Notes: a model not told the origin generated them from the letters alone. Positions 44,332-52,178 are shown, counted from the first letter of the stretch. The stretch is 64,000 nt of DNA from Streptococcus salivarius (GCF_000785515.1 NZ_CP009913.1:72001-136000), one strand, 5' to 3'. Program-made: numbers and translations.

Positions 44332-45927
44332 ATGATTTCAAGGATTGTTCTACAAAATTTCAAACGATTTCCTTCTACGGAAATTTTATGCAATGGCGGT
44401 AAAAATATTTTTATCGGCGAAAATGGCGCAGGAAAATCAACGCTTCTCCAAGCCATAGGACTAGTGTTAAGCGGTAGTCATTCTCAAATTGAAAAAGTTA
44501 GCCTTGCTAGTCTAATGAACTCAACATCTGTTTCGAAATTTTTAGCCGAAAAAGGGAATTTTAGACAACTTCCAGAGACCTTTATTGAGTTATATTTTGA
44601 TGAGAATAATCCAGAAATAGCAGCAAATTACAAAATTGAAGGCGTTCATAATTCAAAAAAGATAAAGGCGTATGGAATTTGTCTGAAAATCACTCCCAAT
44701 TCTGATTACCGTCAAGAAATTCAGGAAATTCTAACGGGCAACGCTTGGAACGTCTTTCCGTATGAATTTTACAAAGTTGAGTTTTTGACGTTTGCTGGGG
44801 AATCGTACTTTTCTCACTCTAAGCCGTTCAAATTTTTGTATAATACCGTTAACACAAGCTTGATAGATACAAATCAAGAAACTCGGAAAAGAATTGATGA
44901 GGTCTATTTGAGCTCTATTAATGAAATGAATCGAGCTAAGGTTAATAATAAATATAGAGAATCCTCACTTTCATTTATAAACGCTCTACGAGATGATAAT
45001 TTAATAGAGTCAGTGGATTCGGAATTTATGCTACACTTCGAAGAATCTGAGAGAACTTTCAGAGACACTATTTCTGCTGCAAAAAACGGAGTGGATATTA
45101 AAAATCTCGGTCAAGGCGAAAAGGTGCTATTGGGTGTAGAAAACTCTTATAAATCTTTAAAAGATAGGGTTAAAATATTATTGATTGAAGAACCTGAAAA
45201 TCATTTGAGCTACCTAAATTTACAAAAACTAGTAAATACACTAAGCGAGGATACGAATGTTCAGGTATTTATCGGTACACACTCAAATATGATAACCTCA
45301 AGACTTGGCGTTGACAATTTAATATTTGTTAACGAGGGTCAGACTTCGAAAGTTACTGATTTAAGCCCTGATACAGTTAAATTTTTCAAAAAATCAACAA
45401 ACCAAAATCTTTTGAATTTTATTCTGTCTAAAAAAGTTATCTTAGTAGAAGGAAACGCTGAGTATATTTTGATGGAAAAGTTTTTCGAAATTATTCACTC
45501 TGAGGATGCGTCGAATTGCGGTGTAGCTATTATCTCTGTCGACGGCCTAAGCTTTAAGAGATATTTAGAAATCGCAAAAGGTTTTAGTGATAAAAAAGTT
45601 GCAGTAATTACAGATAATGATGGTGACTATAAATCGAAAGTGCTGGATAGGTATTCGGAGTATGATAGTTATGACAACATTAAGGTGTTCTCTGACAGCA
45701 TCGACACCAATCGTACGTTTGAGGTGTGTCTATATAATAAAAATTCAGATTTAATAGATTCTTTAAGCATCGCCCTTACTGATAACATTCAAGAATTTAT
45801 GCTTCGAGAAAAAGCAGAGTTTGCGCTCAGACTATTAACAAAATTTAATGATAATGATTCATTACAGGAATCATTCAATATTCCAGATTATATTAAAGAG
45901 GCTATAGAATGGGTGAAAAACGATTAA
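44332..45927 (+). CDS. OLD-family ATPase-TOPRIM protein (GajA-like, Gabija defence)
   Basis: The 531-aa protein has an SMC/RecF-like ATPase: Walker A FIGENGAGKSTLLQAIG near residue 32, signature-like KNLGQGEKVLLG near 262, Walker B ILLIEEPENHLS near 285 and the H-loop FIGTHSNM. A C-terminal TOPRIM nuclease domain has the glutamate in VILVEGNAEYILMEKFF (about 370) and the DxD-type motif AVITDNDGDY (about 425). This is the class 2 OLD architecture. Its 3' end overlaps a UvrD-like helicase gene by 19 nt, the hallmark pairing of Gabija (GajA-GajB). GajA is a DNA endonuclease triggered when nucleotides are depleted during phage infection. It is slightly shorter than reference GajA. Confidence 0.8.
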   Translation: MISRIVLQNFKRFPSTEILCNGGKNIFIGENGAGKSTLLQAIGLVLSGSHSQIEKVSLASLMNSTSVSKFLAEKGNFRQLPETFIELYFDENNPEIAANYKIEGVHNSKKIKAYGICLKITPNSDYRQEIQEILTGNAWNVFPYEFYKVEFLTFAGESYFSHSKPFKFLYNTVNTSLIDTNQETRKRIDEVYLSSINEMNRAKVNNKYRESSLSFINALRDDNLIESVDSEFMLHFEESERTFRDTISAAKNGVDIKNLGQGEKVLLGVENSYKSLKDRVKILLIEEPENHLSYLNLQKLVNTLSEDTNVQVFIGTHSNMITSRLGVDNLIFVNEGQTSKVTDLSPDTVKFFKKSTNQNLLNFILSKKVILVEGNAEYILMEKFFEIIHSEDASNCGVAIISVDGLSFKRYLEIAKGFSDKKVAVITDNDGDYKSKVLDRYSEYDSYDNIKVFSDSIDTNRTFEVCLYNKNSDLIDSLSIALTDNIQEFMLREKAEFALRLLTKFNDNDSLQESFNIPDYIKEAIEWVKND

Positions 45928-46946
45928 TTCATGCAGTTGCTGGAAGCGGAAAAACAAGAACGATAATTGAAAAAGTACAACCTGAAAAACGGAATCTGAT
46001 TATAACATATACAGAAAATAATCAGGAAGTTCTAAAAGATAGGCTTTGTGAGAAGTATGGGAACATTCCAGAAAATACTCATATTTTTGGAGTATTCGAA
46101 TTTCTCTATAATTTTTGTCTAGTTCCTTACTTAGGTAGACGACCAAAGGGGATCATTTTTGATTACCAAAAAACGGACCAATATGATAATAGTTCTGTAA
46201 GCAAAGATGGACGAATTATTCACAATCAACTCTCAAACTCTCTACTAAAGGGAGAGTTGACTATAAACAGAAAGAATATTGCATTCGATAATAGTTATCT
46301 GGATAGAATTGATAAATTTTTTGATTATGTATTTATCGATGAATGTCAAGATTTTGAGTCTGACGACTTCAAATGGATGCTTAGTTTGTCGGATCTAAAA
46401 GCCGATGTATTTCTTTTAGGGGATTTTTATCAAAAAACATTCAGTACATCAAAAAGAGGTAACACAGGAAAAGGAATTCATTCAGATATAGACAGGTGGC
46501 TAGGAGAGATTTCTAAGGCTGGATTCGAAATTGATACAGATACTTTATCTCACAGCCATAGATGTCCAATTGTTGTCTGTGACTTTATCTCGTCAAGATT
46601 AAGGGTATCTATCCACTCTTGTTCGGAAGAGGTGGGTAGCATTGTGGAGTGTTTTGATGATAATGCTGCTATCAAAGAAATTATGGAGAATGACGGCATT
46701 TTAAAGTTATTTTACCAAAATTCCTCCACTTATAAATGCTTCAGTCAGAATTGGGGAGAGAGTAAAGGAGGAGAATTTTTAGATGTGTGCGTTGTTTTAA
46801 ATAAAAAAACACTTGACTCTTTTCAAAAGCAACCCCTTTTAGAGCTAGCACCTTCTACTAAATCAAAATTCTATGTTGCGTGTACTCGAGCTAAAAGAAC
46901 CCTATATTTCATACCTGAAGCTAGTGTCTCAGATTACAAAAAATAA
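45909..46946 (+). CDS. UvrD-like helicase (GajB-like, Gabija defence), short form
   Basis: The 345-aa SF1A helicase has motif I HAVAGSGKTRTIIEK at its N-terminus and motif II YVFIDECQDFESDDFKWM near 145. Motif IV-like SHSHRCPIVVCDFI follows, and the last motif is FYVACTRAKRTLYFIPE near the C-terminus. The start lies within the OLD gene (overlap of 19 nt), so translation is coupled. It is shorter than the roughly 490-aa reference GajB, with little room for the 1B/2B subdomains, yet has all core helicase motifs. It probably senses DNA ends and activates the ATPase-nuclease. An alternative is a Gabija-related two-gene system not yet separately named. Confidence 0.78.
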   Translation: MGEKRLIHAVAGSGKTRTIIEKVQPEKRNLIITYTENNQEVLKDRLCEKYGNIPENTHIFGVFEFLYNFCLVPYLGRRPKGIIFDYQKTDQYDNSSVSKDGRIIHNQLSNSLLKGELTINRKNIAFDNSYLDRIDKFFDYVFIDECQDFESDDFKWMLSLSDLKADVFLLGDFYQKTFSTSKRGNTGKGIHSDIDRWLGEISKAGFEIDTDTLSHSHRCPIVVCDFISSRLRVSIHSCSEEVGSIVECFDDNAAIKEIMENDGILKLFYQNSSTYKCFSQNWGESKGGEFLDVCVVLNKKTLDSFQKQPLLELAPSTKSKFYVACTRAKRTLYFIPEASVSDYKK

Positions 46947-47349
46947 CTTTCGCACCGCCATTCGCTCCGAGTGATTTGAGAATGAGCGACTACGCCCGAC
47001 ACAACGCCATCTTTCAAGCAAACCATCAGGTGACTTACTGCGTATTCTCCTTTTTTTTCGTCAGCTTTGGACTGATTCAATAATCGAAGTCGGCCGAGAG
47101 GACTCTCATAAATTTAAGCAGGAACCACATTAAGGTTTCTGCTTTTTCTTCATGCCGAACATTCGTCGACTTTTGACACCCTTTGACAAGCTAACAGATT
47201 TCTATTGTAGAGCTTGTTGAGCTAAACAAAATCTATTCTAAAATTCCTGAAACTGATGTAAATTTTACTCAAAAATCTCTTCAAAAATACTAGACTTTTT
47301 TACCCAAACAGAATTATGATGTGACTGTCAAAATAAGAGAAAGGATTTT
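46947..47349. other. Degraded region after the defence block
   Basis: About 400 bases have no intact gene. At about 46949-47062 a short frame reads FAPPFAPSDLRMSDYARHNA before ending in a poly-T-linked tail. LRMSDYARHNAIF resembles the conserved end of MobC/relaxosome accessory motifs and may be a gene remnant (low certainty). The rest is AT-rich, with a terminator at 47118-47147. Confidence 0.35.
47118..47147 (+). terminator. Terminator of the defence block
   Basis: GCAGGAACC (47118-47126) pairs with GGTTTCTGC (47134-47142) with one wobble, then T's. It is the first terminator after the helicase gene. Confidence 0.7.
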
Positions 47350-47748
47350 ACGGAAATTTACAAGATCCAAAAACAACTGGAAAAACTCGCCGAAGCTATT
47401 CATAGGAACTTATACTGGGAAAGCCTCAGCTTTATCAACCAATACGAAAATGAAAATCTTTCAGAGGGCAAAATTATCGAATGGAGTGAAGTCGCCAAGT
47501 TGATGGAATTGCCACGCCTTCTAAAAGAAAACACTTTTACAGAAAACTGCAGAATTGGTTTTCGCAAAAGCTACCGAGTTAAAATTTGGAATACGCGGGA
47601 ACTGTTTTTCGAATTCAAAACACCTCTACCCAATATGTTAAACCTTTTCGAAGCCATAGCAAGTGCCAAAAGCGAGGACGCAATGGAAATGTTGGCGGAC
47701 GAATTGATGGTTCAAAAGTTGAAAATTGCCAGTGAGATTTTGGAATAA
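47350..47748 (+). CDS. Hypothetical protein, 132 aa, with an apparent ACG start
   Basis: An open frame of 132 codons has coding-like composition: TEIYKIQKQLEKLAEAIHRN, then YWESLSFINQYENENLSEGK and NMLNLFEAIASAKSEDAMEM. It has no ATG, GTG or TTG until residue 51 (TTG at 47500, ATG at 47503). The natural start position, 4 nt after AAAGGA, is ACG (47350-47352), which suggests an ATG to ACG mutation or a rare start. Without it the protein would lose its N-terminal third. The function is unknown. It is followed by a second unknown gene in the same direction. Confidence 0.45.
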   Translation, partial: TEIYKIQKQLEKLAEAIHRNLYWESLSFINQYENENLSEGKIIEWSEVAKLMELPRLLKENTFTENCRIGFRKSYRVKIWNTRELFFEFKTPLPNMLNLFEAIASAKSEDAMEMLADELMVQKLKIASEILE

Positions 47749-47784
47749 GATAACTGTTGTAAATAAATTAAAGGAGACAATGTT

Positions 47785-48123
47785 ATGGAAAAGTTCAACC
47801 AAAACAAGAATTTCGAAAATGAAATCCGGCCAAACCTCCCCGAACTCGAACAGCGAACGGTGACGCCGTTTCGAGGGATGGCGGATTATGTTCAAGATAT
47901 GGCGGAATTATTCAATCAAGAGCGTTTCGAAATTTTGGTGCCACTCGCGCCAGAAGACAACATATTTTATGAATGTTCCTTTGCGGATGCAAAACAGGCA
48001 GAGCTGTATTTCGAAAATTCCTGCCGTGCGGAAAAGCCAGATGATTTTTATTTCTGGGTCAATCTGTTAAACTGTGAAATGTTGTATGTTTGGAATATGG
48101 GATTGCGGTCTGCGGAAAAATAA
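47785..48123 (+). CDS. Hypothetical protein, 112 aa, of element B
   Basis: This soluble acidic protein has a hydrophobic core pattern: TPFRGMADYVQDMAELFNQE, then FEILVPLAPEDNIFYECSFA and DDFYFWVNLLNCEMLYVW. It starts with AAGGAG upstream. The same domain pattern recurs in a decayed leftward copy at 48198-48478 (FKVRHKLSGEQTLEYTCQFK, then DDFNFRILLNHLNEQEVEIV), so the element carries a small paralogous family. Function unknown. Confidence 0.55.
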   Translation: MEKFNQNKNFENEIRPNLPELEQRTVTPFRGMADYVQDMAELFNQERFEILVPLAPEDNIFYECSFADAKQAELYFENSCRAEKPDDFYFWVNLLNCEMLYVWNMGLRSAEK

Positions 48124-48197
48124 TCGAAACAACTGCACAGCACGCAAAAACACGCTTTTTGGCGTGTTCTTGGTTGGGCTATAAATTGATGTGCTGG

Positions 48198-48478
48198 CTA
48201 GTTGATAGTTCTGCCTACAATTTCAACTTCTTGTTCATTGAGATGGTTTAGCAAAATCCTAAAGTTGAAATCATCTGCATCGTCAAGTTGGTGTGGTGGT
48301 AAAGATTCTGTGCGGTTTCGAAATTTTTGAACTGGCAAGTATATTCGAGGGTTTGCTCGCCACTTAATTTGTGCCGAACTTTGAAGTTTTTATCTTTGAA
48401 AATATCTTCGTAATTACAGTCAAAATTCGAAAATCTGCCAAACTCTACAGTGTTGCCAATTTCGAGTTCTAGGTAGGT
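48198..48478 (-). pseudogene. Frameshifted paralogue of the 112-aa protein
   Basis: Read leftward directly after the stop at 48479, the sequence continues in the same frame as TYLELEIGNTVEFGRFSNFD and CNYEDIFKDKNFKVRHKLSG. It reaches NLYHHTNL and then runs to a stop. A shift of one frame restores DDADDFNFRILLNHLNEQEV and ends at the TAG at 48198-48200. Aligned by eye to the 112-aa protein it matches position by position (FKVRHKL with FEILVPL, EYTCQF with FYECSF, DDFNFRILLNHL with DDFYFWVNLLNC). A frameshift and perhaps the TGA at 48479 have inactivated it. Confidence 0.6.
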
Positions 48479-48802
48479 TCAGCGGTAAACTTCCTGCGCC
48501 TTTTCAAAGGCTGGCGTAATGGCTTTGTTTTGAGCATGAGATTTTCCAAGTTCATAGCTGACCCTCAATAACTCACGCAGTCTCCAAACCGACACATCGT
48601 GGAAATCTTGGCTGTCCGAATACTGCCGCTCCAAGGTGGGTATTCCACCGACCTGTCGGGCAATTTGTGTGAGAATATTATCTATTTCAGGGTTTTCATT
48701 TTCTGAGTTGTATATTTCTTGAATTTGTTCTTCAAGGCTTGGTTGGCTTGGGACTTGCATCTCAGGCTCATGAATTTCACAGTTGTTTTTGAATGTTTCC
48801 AT
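48479..48802 (-). CDS. Hypothetical protein, 107 aa, of element B
   Basis: This acidic, Gln/Glu-rich protein reads IHEPEMQVPSQPSLEEQIQE at the start. It ends in a helical part (VSVWRLRELLRVSYELGKSH, then AFEKAQEVYR). The stop TGA (48479-48481) lies in the same frame as the decayed paralogue just downstream, so the two may once have been one longer gene. It starts after an AAGGAG site. Function unknown. Confidence 0.5.
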   Translation of the reverse strand: METFKNNCEIHEPEMQVPSQPSLEEQIQEIYNSENENPEIDNILTQIARQVGGIPTLERQYSDSQDFHDVSVWRLRELLRVSYELGKSHAQNKAITPAFEKAQEVYR

Positions 48803-48874
48803 CTAATTCTCCTTTACGTTTAATTTTGTGCTCTGATGGTAACTCGTTTAGGCTAAAGAGTCAAGGGCAAAAAT

Positions 48875-48897
48875 AAAAGCCCTAACGGGCTTTTGGT
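48875..48897. terminator. Terminator at the right end of element B
   Basis: AAAAGCCC (48875-48882) pairs with GGGCTTTT (48887-48894) with a TAAC loop. It is symmetrical, so it could work in both directions and shields rlmB from the element. Confidence 0.8.
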
Positions 48898-48929
48898 GGG
48901 TTATGGTGGTGATTAGGTTATTTGTTGTT

Positions 48930-48941
48930 TTGGACTGCTGG
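48930..48941 (-). repeat. Right 12-bp inverted repeat of element B
   Basis: TTGGACTGCTGG is the exact reverse complement of 30971-30982. It overlaps the -35 of the rlmB promoter. Confidence 0.6.
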
Positions 48942-48958
48942 CTGGAGTATGGTATAAT
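48930..48958 (+). promoter_or_regulatory. rlmB promoter, -35 inside the inverted repeat
   Basis: TTGGAC (48930-48935) and TATAAT (48953-48958) with a 17-nt spacer lie directly before rlmB, which has almost no leader. The -35 hexamer is the outer half of the element B inverted repeat. Confidence 0.7.
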
Positions 48959-48964
48959 TAGCTT

Positions 48965-49708
48965 ATGAAAACAACTAAAGAATTAAGTCTAGACATTGTT
49001 TATGGTGTGCATGCCGTAACAGAGAGTCTGGAAGCAAATACTGGTAATAAACTCTATATTCAAGATGATCTTCGAGGGAAAAATGTTGATGCCATTAAGG
49101 CTTTGGCAGCTGAAAAGAAGGTTTCCATCTCTTGGACACCTAAGAAAACCTTGTCTGATATGACAGGTGGAGCTGTGCATCAAGGTTTTGTTCTTCGTGT
49201 GTCAGAGTTCGCTTATTCTGAGCTCTCAGTTATTATGGATAAGGCTGAACAAGAGGAGAATCCTCTAGTCCTCATTTTAGATGGACTCAACGATCCTCAT
49301 AACTTTGGTTCTATCCTACGTACAGCTGATGCTACTCAGGTGACAGGAGTTATTATTCCTAAGCATCGTGCTGTGGGGGTAACACCTGTCGTTGCCAAGA
49401 CATCAACAGGGGCTGTGGAGCATATTCCCATTGCCCGAGTGACCAATCTTAGCCAAACTCTTGATAAACTTAAAGAAGCAGGCTTCTGGGTATTTGGAAC
49501 AGATATGGATGGCACCCCATCTCATAAATGGAACACAGCTGGAAAGGTTGCCCTTATCATTGGTAATGAAGGTAAGGGAATCTCTGCTAACATCAAGAAG
49601 CAAGTGGATGAGATGATTACTATTCCTATGAGTGGTCATGTGCAGAGCCTTAATGCCAGTGTGGCAGCTGCAGTTCTCATGTATGAAGTTTATCGAAACC
49701 GATTGTAA
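48965..49708 (+). CDS. rlmB: 23S rRNA (guanosine-2'-O-)-methyltransferase RlmB (TrmH family)
   Basis: The 247-aa SPOUT methyltransferase has an N-terminal L30e-like substrate domain (YGVHAVTESLEANTGNKLYI) and the catalytic domain. Motif 1 is LDGLNDPHNFGSILRTADAT, motif 2 is LIIGNEGKGIS and motif 3 is IPMSGHVQSLNASVAAAVLM, which together form the trefoil knot. It methylates the ribose of G2251 in 23S rRNA (E. coli numbering). The next gene starts 2 nt after its stop. Its own promoter abuts the right end of element B. Confidence 0.93.
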   Translation: MKTTKELSLDIVYGVHAVTESLEANTGNKLYIQDDLRGKNVDAIKALAAEKKVSISWTPKKTLSDMTGGAVHQGFVLRVSEFAYSELSVIMDKAEQEENPLVLILDGLNDPHNFGSILRTADATQVTGVIIPKHRAVGVTPVVAKTSTGAVEHIPIARVTNLSQTLDKLKEAGFWVFGTDMDGTPSHKWNTAGKVALIIGNEGKGISANIKKQVDEMITIPMSGHVQSLNASVAAAVLMYEVYRNRL

Positions 49709-49710
49709 CT

Positions 49711-50226
49711 ATGAAAAAAAGAATACTTCTGGTTGATGGTTATAATATGATTGCCTTTTGGCAAGAAACCCGTCAACTCTTTAAGACCAATCAGCTTGAT
49801 GAAGCTCGTGAAACCTTGCTTCGTAAGCTCAATCATTATGCTAACTTTGAACATATTGATATTATCTGTGTGTTTGATGCCCAGTTTGTTCCAGGGAGTC
49901 GTCAACGTTATGATCAATATCGTATCAGTGTTATTTTTACTGAGGAAGATGAGACAGCAGATAGCTATATTGAGCGCGCAGCGGCTGAGATGAATACTGT
50001 TCAAAATCTAGTTGAAGTAGCAACTAGTGACTTAAATGAACAGTGGGCTATCTTTTCACAAGGGGCTTTACGTGTTTCGGCGCGTGAGTTGGAAGAGCGT
50101 GTCAATACTGTTAAGTCTGACTTAGACAAGATGTCGGCACATATTGACTTAAAGACACCAAAACTACGTCCATGGGACGATGCGCAATTAGGGAAATTAC
50201 AGGACCTTTTAAATGAAATAGAATAG
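49711..50226 (+). CDS. NYN-domain (YacP/Rae1-like) endoribonuclease
   Basis: The 171-aa protein starts [20 protein letters not shown], the PIN/NYN pattern with the first catalytic Asp. It has [16 protein letters not shown] and [17 protein letters not shown], supplying further acidic residues. In Bacillus subtilis the homologue Rae1 (YacP) cleaves mRNA on the ribosome. Placement after rlmB and before degV is common in Firmicutes. It is tightly linked to both neighbours. Confidence 0.88.
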   Translation: MKKRILLVDGYNMIAFWQETRQLFKTNQLDEARETLLRKLNHYANFEHIDIICVFDAQFVPGSRQRYDQYRISVIFTEEDETADSYIERAAAEMNTVQNLVEVATSDLNEQWAIFSQGALRVSARELEERVNTVKSDLDKMSAHIDLKTPKLRPWDDAQLGKLQDLLNEIE

Positions 50227-50234
50227 AGGGATAT

Positions 50235-51095
50235 ATGACATTTAACATTTTGACAGATTCCACAGCAGATCTAGATGAAAAATGGGCTCAGGAGAATAAG
50301 GTAGAGCTCGTTGGTTTGACCATTACGCTTGATGATATTGCCTATGAGACCGTTGGCCCTAACCGTTTAACGAGTGACCGTCTCTTAGAACGTATGCAAG
50401 AAGGCAGTCAGCCAACCACAAGCCAGGTGAATGTTGGTCAATTTGAAGAGGTTTTTCGTCGTCATGCCAAAAATGGTGATGCTCTTCTCTATATTGCCTT
50501 CTCATCAGTGCTTTCAGGTACTTATCAAAGTGCTGTTATAGCGCGTGACATGATTTTGGATGAATACCCAGAAGCTGTCATTGAGATTGTAGATACCCTG
50601 GCGGCAGCAGGTGGGGAAGGTTATCTCTCTATCTTGGCGGCAGAAGCTCGTGATCAAGGTAAGAGCTTGTCTGAAACGAAAGCCATGATTGAGGACATTC
50701 TGCCACGTTTACGGACCTATTTCTTAGTTGATGATCTCTACCATCTCATGCGTGGGGGTCGCCTTTCTAAGAGCTCAGCCATTATTGGTAGTTTGATTAA
50801 TATCAAGCCTCTTCTTTGGCTGGACGCTTCAGGTAAGTTGGTTCCTCTGGCCAAAATCCGTGGACGTAAAAAAGCCATTAAAGAAATGGTCCTACAAGCT
50901 ACCCAGGATATTGGACATAGCACAGCAATTGTCGCTTATGCCAATGATATTGAAGCAGCGAAGAATCTAAAAGAACAATTATTAGCAGTTGACGGCATTG
51001 AGCAAGTGCTTATTATGCCACTTGGACCAGTCATCTCTACCCACGTCGGACCAGATACCTTAGCTGTCTTTACGATTGGTAAAGAAGCTAGATAG
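50235..51095 (+). CDS. DegV family fatty-acid-binding protein
   Basis: The 286-aa protein carries the DegV signature [20 protein letters not shown], then [39 protein letters not shown] and the C-terminal [18 protein letters not shown]. DegV/FakB proteins bind fatty acids, and FakB forms present them to the kinase FakA for phosphorylation. Whether this one is a FakB cannot be told by eye. It follows the NYN gene by 8 nt and ends with a strong terminator. Confidence 0.9.
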   Translation: MTFNILTDSTADLDEKWAQENKVELVGLTITLDDIAYETVGPNRLTSDRLLERMQEGSQPTTSQVNVGQFEEVFRRHAKNGDALLYIAFSSVLSGTYQSAVIARDMILDEYPEAVIEIVDTLAAAGGEGYLSILAAEARDQGKSLSETKAMIEDILPRLRTYFLVDDLYHLMRGGRLSKSSAIIGSLINIKPLLWLDASGKLVPLAKIRGRKKAIKEMVLQATQDIGHSTAIVAYANDIEAAKNLKEQLLAVDGIEQVLIMPLGPVISTHVGPDTLAVFTIGKEAR

Positions 51096-51103
51096 AAATA
51101 GTG

Positions 51104-51131
51104 TCAGATAGGATTTCCTATCTGATTTTTT
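51104..51131 (+). terminator. rlmB-degV operon terminator
   Basis: TCAGATAGGA (51104-51113) pairs perfectly with TCCTATCTGA (51116-51125), followed by T's. Confidence 0.85.
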
Positions 51132-51247
51132 GTTTTCTGAAATGATAGATTAATAGAATATAAAAAGATAATCCATACAAAATGAATGATATATTTGACA
51201 TAGTGTAAAATAATGCTATAATGAATCTAGAAAATGGAGGAAACAAA

Positions 51248-51718
51248 ATGAAAAAGTCAAAGAAAAAAGTAGCTAGCACGATGGATGAACGTGCTCAGTT
51301 GATCAGCGGAGAATCTTCTGCTAGAGGTTATTGGGTAGCCATGCTTGGTATATTTGTAACGATTATGGTTGCTAGCAAGACACACTCCGTCGAATTAGTG
51401 CAGTCACTATTAATCATCACTTTCTTTGGTTCTATGTGCCTAGTATTAGTTCACAGCGTATCACGTAATGGGCATCCATGGTTGCTAGACAAAAAACTTG
51501 AAAAGAAGATGCTCATATTATCCTGGGTAATGTGTTTTTTGGGAATTTTTATATCGCTAATGGGCCTCTTAAGTCTATTTCAGTCGTTTAAGATAGGGAA
51601 GAATCTTATGAGTAGTGTGGCATTTTTGACATTGGGTTTGACCCTTATTTGCGATTGCTGGGTTATTATTAACAGAATCAAGAAGAACCGTTTGGAAGAA
51701 CTAGAAGACGAAGAATAG
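51248..51718 (+). CDS. Membrane protein, unknown function, paired with an XRE regulator
   Basis: The protein of about 156 residues (from the ATG at 51248, GGAGG upstream) has a charged N-terminus (KKSKKKVASTMDERAQLIS). Four predicted membrane helices follow (about 25-45, 55-75, 92-115 and 120-145), with a charged tail (KKNRLEELEDEE). Small multi-pass proteins of this kind are often encoded just before a short XRE regulator in streptococci. The spacing of 9 nt to the next gene fits one operon. I do not recognise a function. Confidence 0.65.
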   Translation: MKKSKKKVASTMDERAQLISGESSARGYWVAMLGIFVTIMVASKTHSVELVQSLLIITFFGSMCLVLVHSVSRNGHPWLLDKKLEKKMLILSWVMCFLGIFISLMGLLSLFQSFKIGKNLMSSVAFLTLGLTLICDCWVIINRIKKNRLEELEDEE

Positions 51719-51727
51719 GATTTTTGA

Positions 51728-51928
51728 ATGAAAAATTTAAAAATGAAGTCAGCTCGTGTAGCAAAGGATCTCACTCAACAAGGTTTGGCAGATGCTATAG
51801 GAGTTTCTCGTCAGACCATCTCAGCTATTGAAAAAGGTGATTATAACCCTACTATAAATCTGTGTATTGCTATCTGCAAAACTCTGGACAAAACTTTAGA
51901 CCAGCTTTTTTGGGAATCTGAGGATTAG
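51728..51928 (+). CDS. Short XRE-family transcriptional regulator
   Basis: The 66-aa protein is little more than one helix-turn-helix: KMKSARVAKDLTQQGLADAI then GVSRQTISAIEKGDYNPTIN and LCIAICKTLDKTLDQLFW. This form is widespread as a regulator co-transcribed with a small membrane protein. It likely regulates its own operon. Confidence 0.85.
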   Translation: MKNLKMKSARVAKDLTQQGLADAIGVSRQTISAIEKGDYNPTINLCIAICKTLDKTLDQLFWESED

Positions 51929-52017
51929 TTTGTATCGCTTTAGAGGTTATTTAGGCATGATTTCTAGTCTTACGCTTTATAAAATTAGAGACTAAAAAAA
52001 TACAAAAAATAAAAGAA

Positions 52018-52056
52018 AAACACCTCCAAATGACTTGCCTTGGACGTGTTTTTTTG
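52018..52056. terminator. Terminator between the XRE gene and rplM
   Basis: AAACACCTCCAA (52018-52029) pairs with TTGGACGTGTTT (52040-52051) with one mismatch, with A- and T-runs on the two sides. Confidence 0.75.
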
Positions 52057-52075
52057 ATATTATGTTAAACGGTAT

Positions 52076-52151
52076 TGTTTACCCCATTTGAAAGGCCCCG
52101 GAACCTTCCAAATACTTTTCGATGGGAAGGAACACCCATCACTCGTAAACA
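52076..52151 (+). promoter_or_regulatory. Ribosomal protein L13 leader (autoregulatory RNA)
   Basis: TGTTTAC (52076-52082) pairs with GTAAACA (52145-52151) as an outer stem, and CCTTCC (52104-52109) pairs with GGAAGG (52125-52130) inside. A structured leader of this type directly upstream of rplM is the known L13 leader of Firmicutes, which is thought to bind L13 and limit the operon. The match is structural by eye, not by covariance search. Confidence 0.65.
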
Positions 52152-52178
52152 AAAATCGAACTATATATAGGAGAAATC

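Larger units (their letters stand above)
30971..48941. mobile_element. Element B: IME-like element with serine recombinase, transfer genes and a defence block
   Basis: An insertion of about 18 kb separates the surface gene (and its terminator) from rlmB, genes of the core region. It starts with a large serine recombinase at its left edge and contains a Replic_Relax protein and a coupling-protein-like ATPase but no mating-pore genes. That fits an integrative mobilisable element rather than a self-transmissible ICE. The right half carries type III restriction-modification and a Gabija-like pair. The limits are set at a perfect 12-bp inverted repeat (30971-30982 and 48930-48941). The leftward genes use TTCGAA/TCGA-containing codons unusually often compared with flanking genes, a sign of foreign origin (by eye, not computed). 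Confidence 0.75.
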
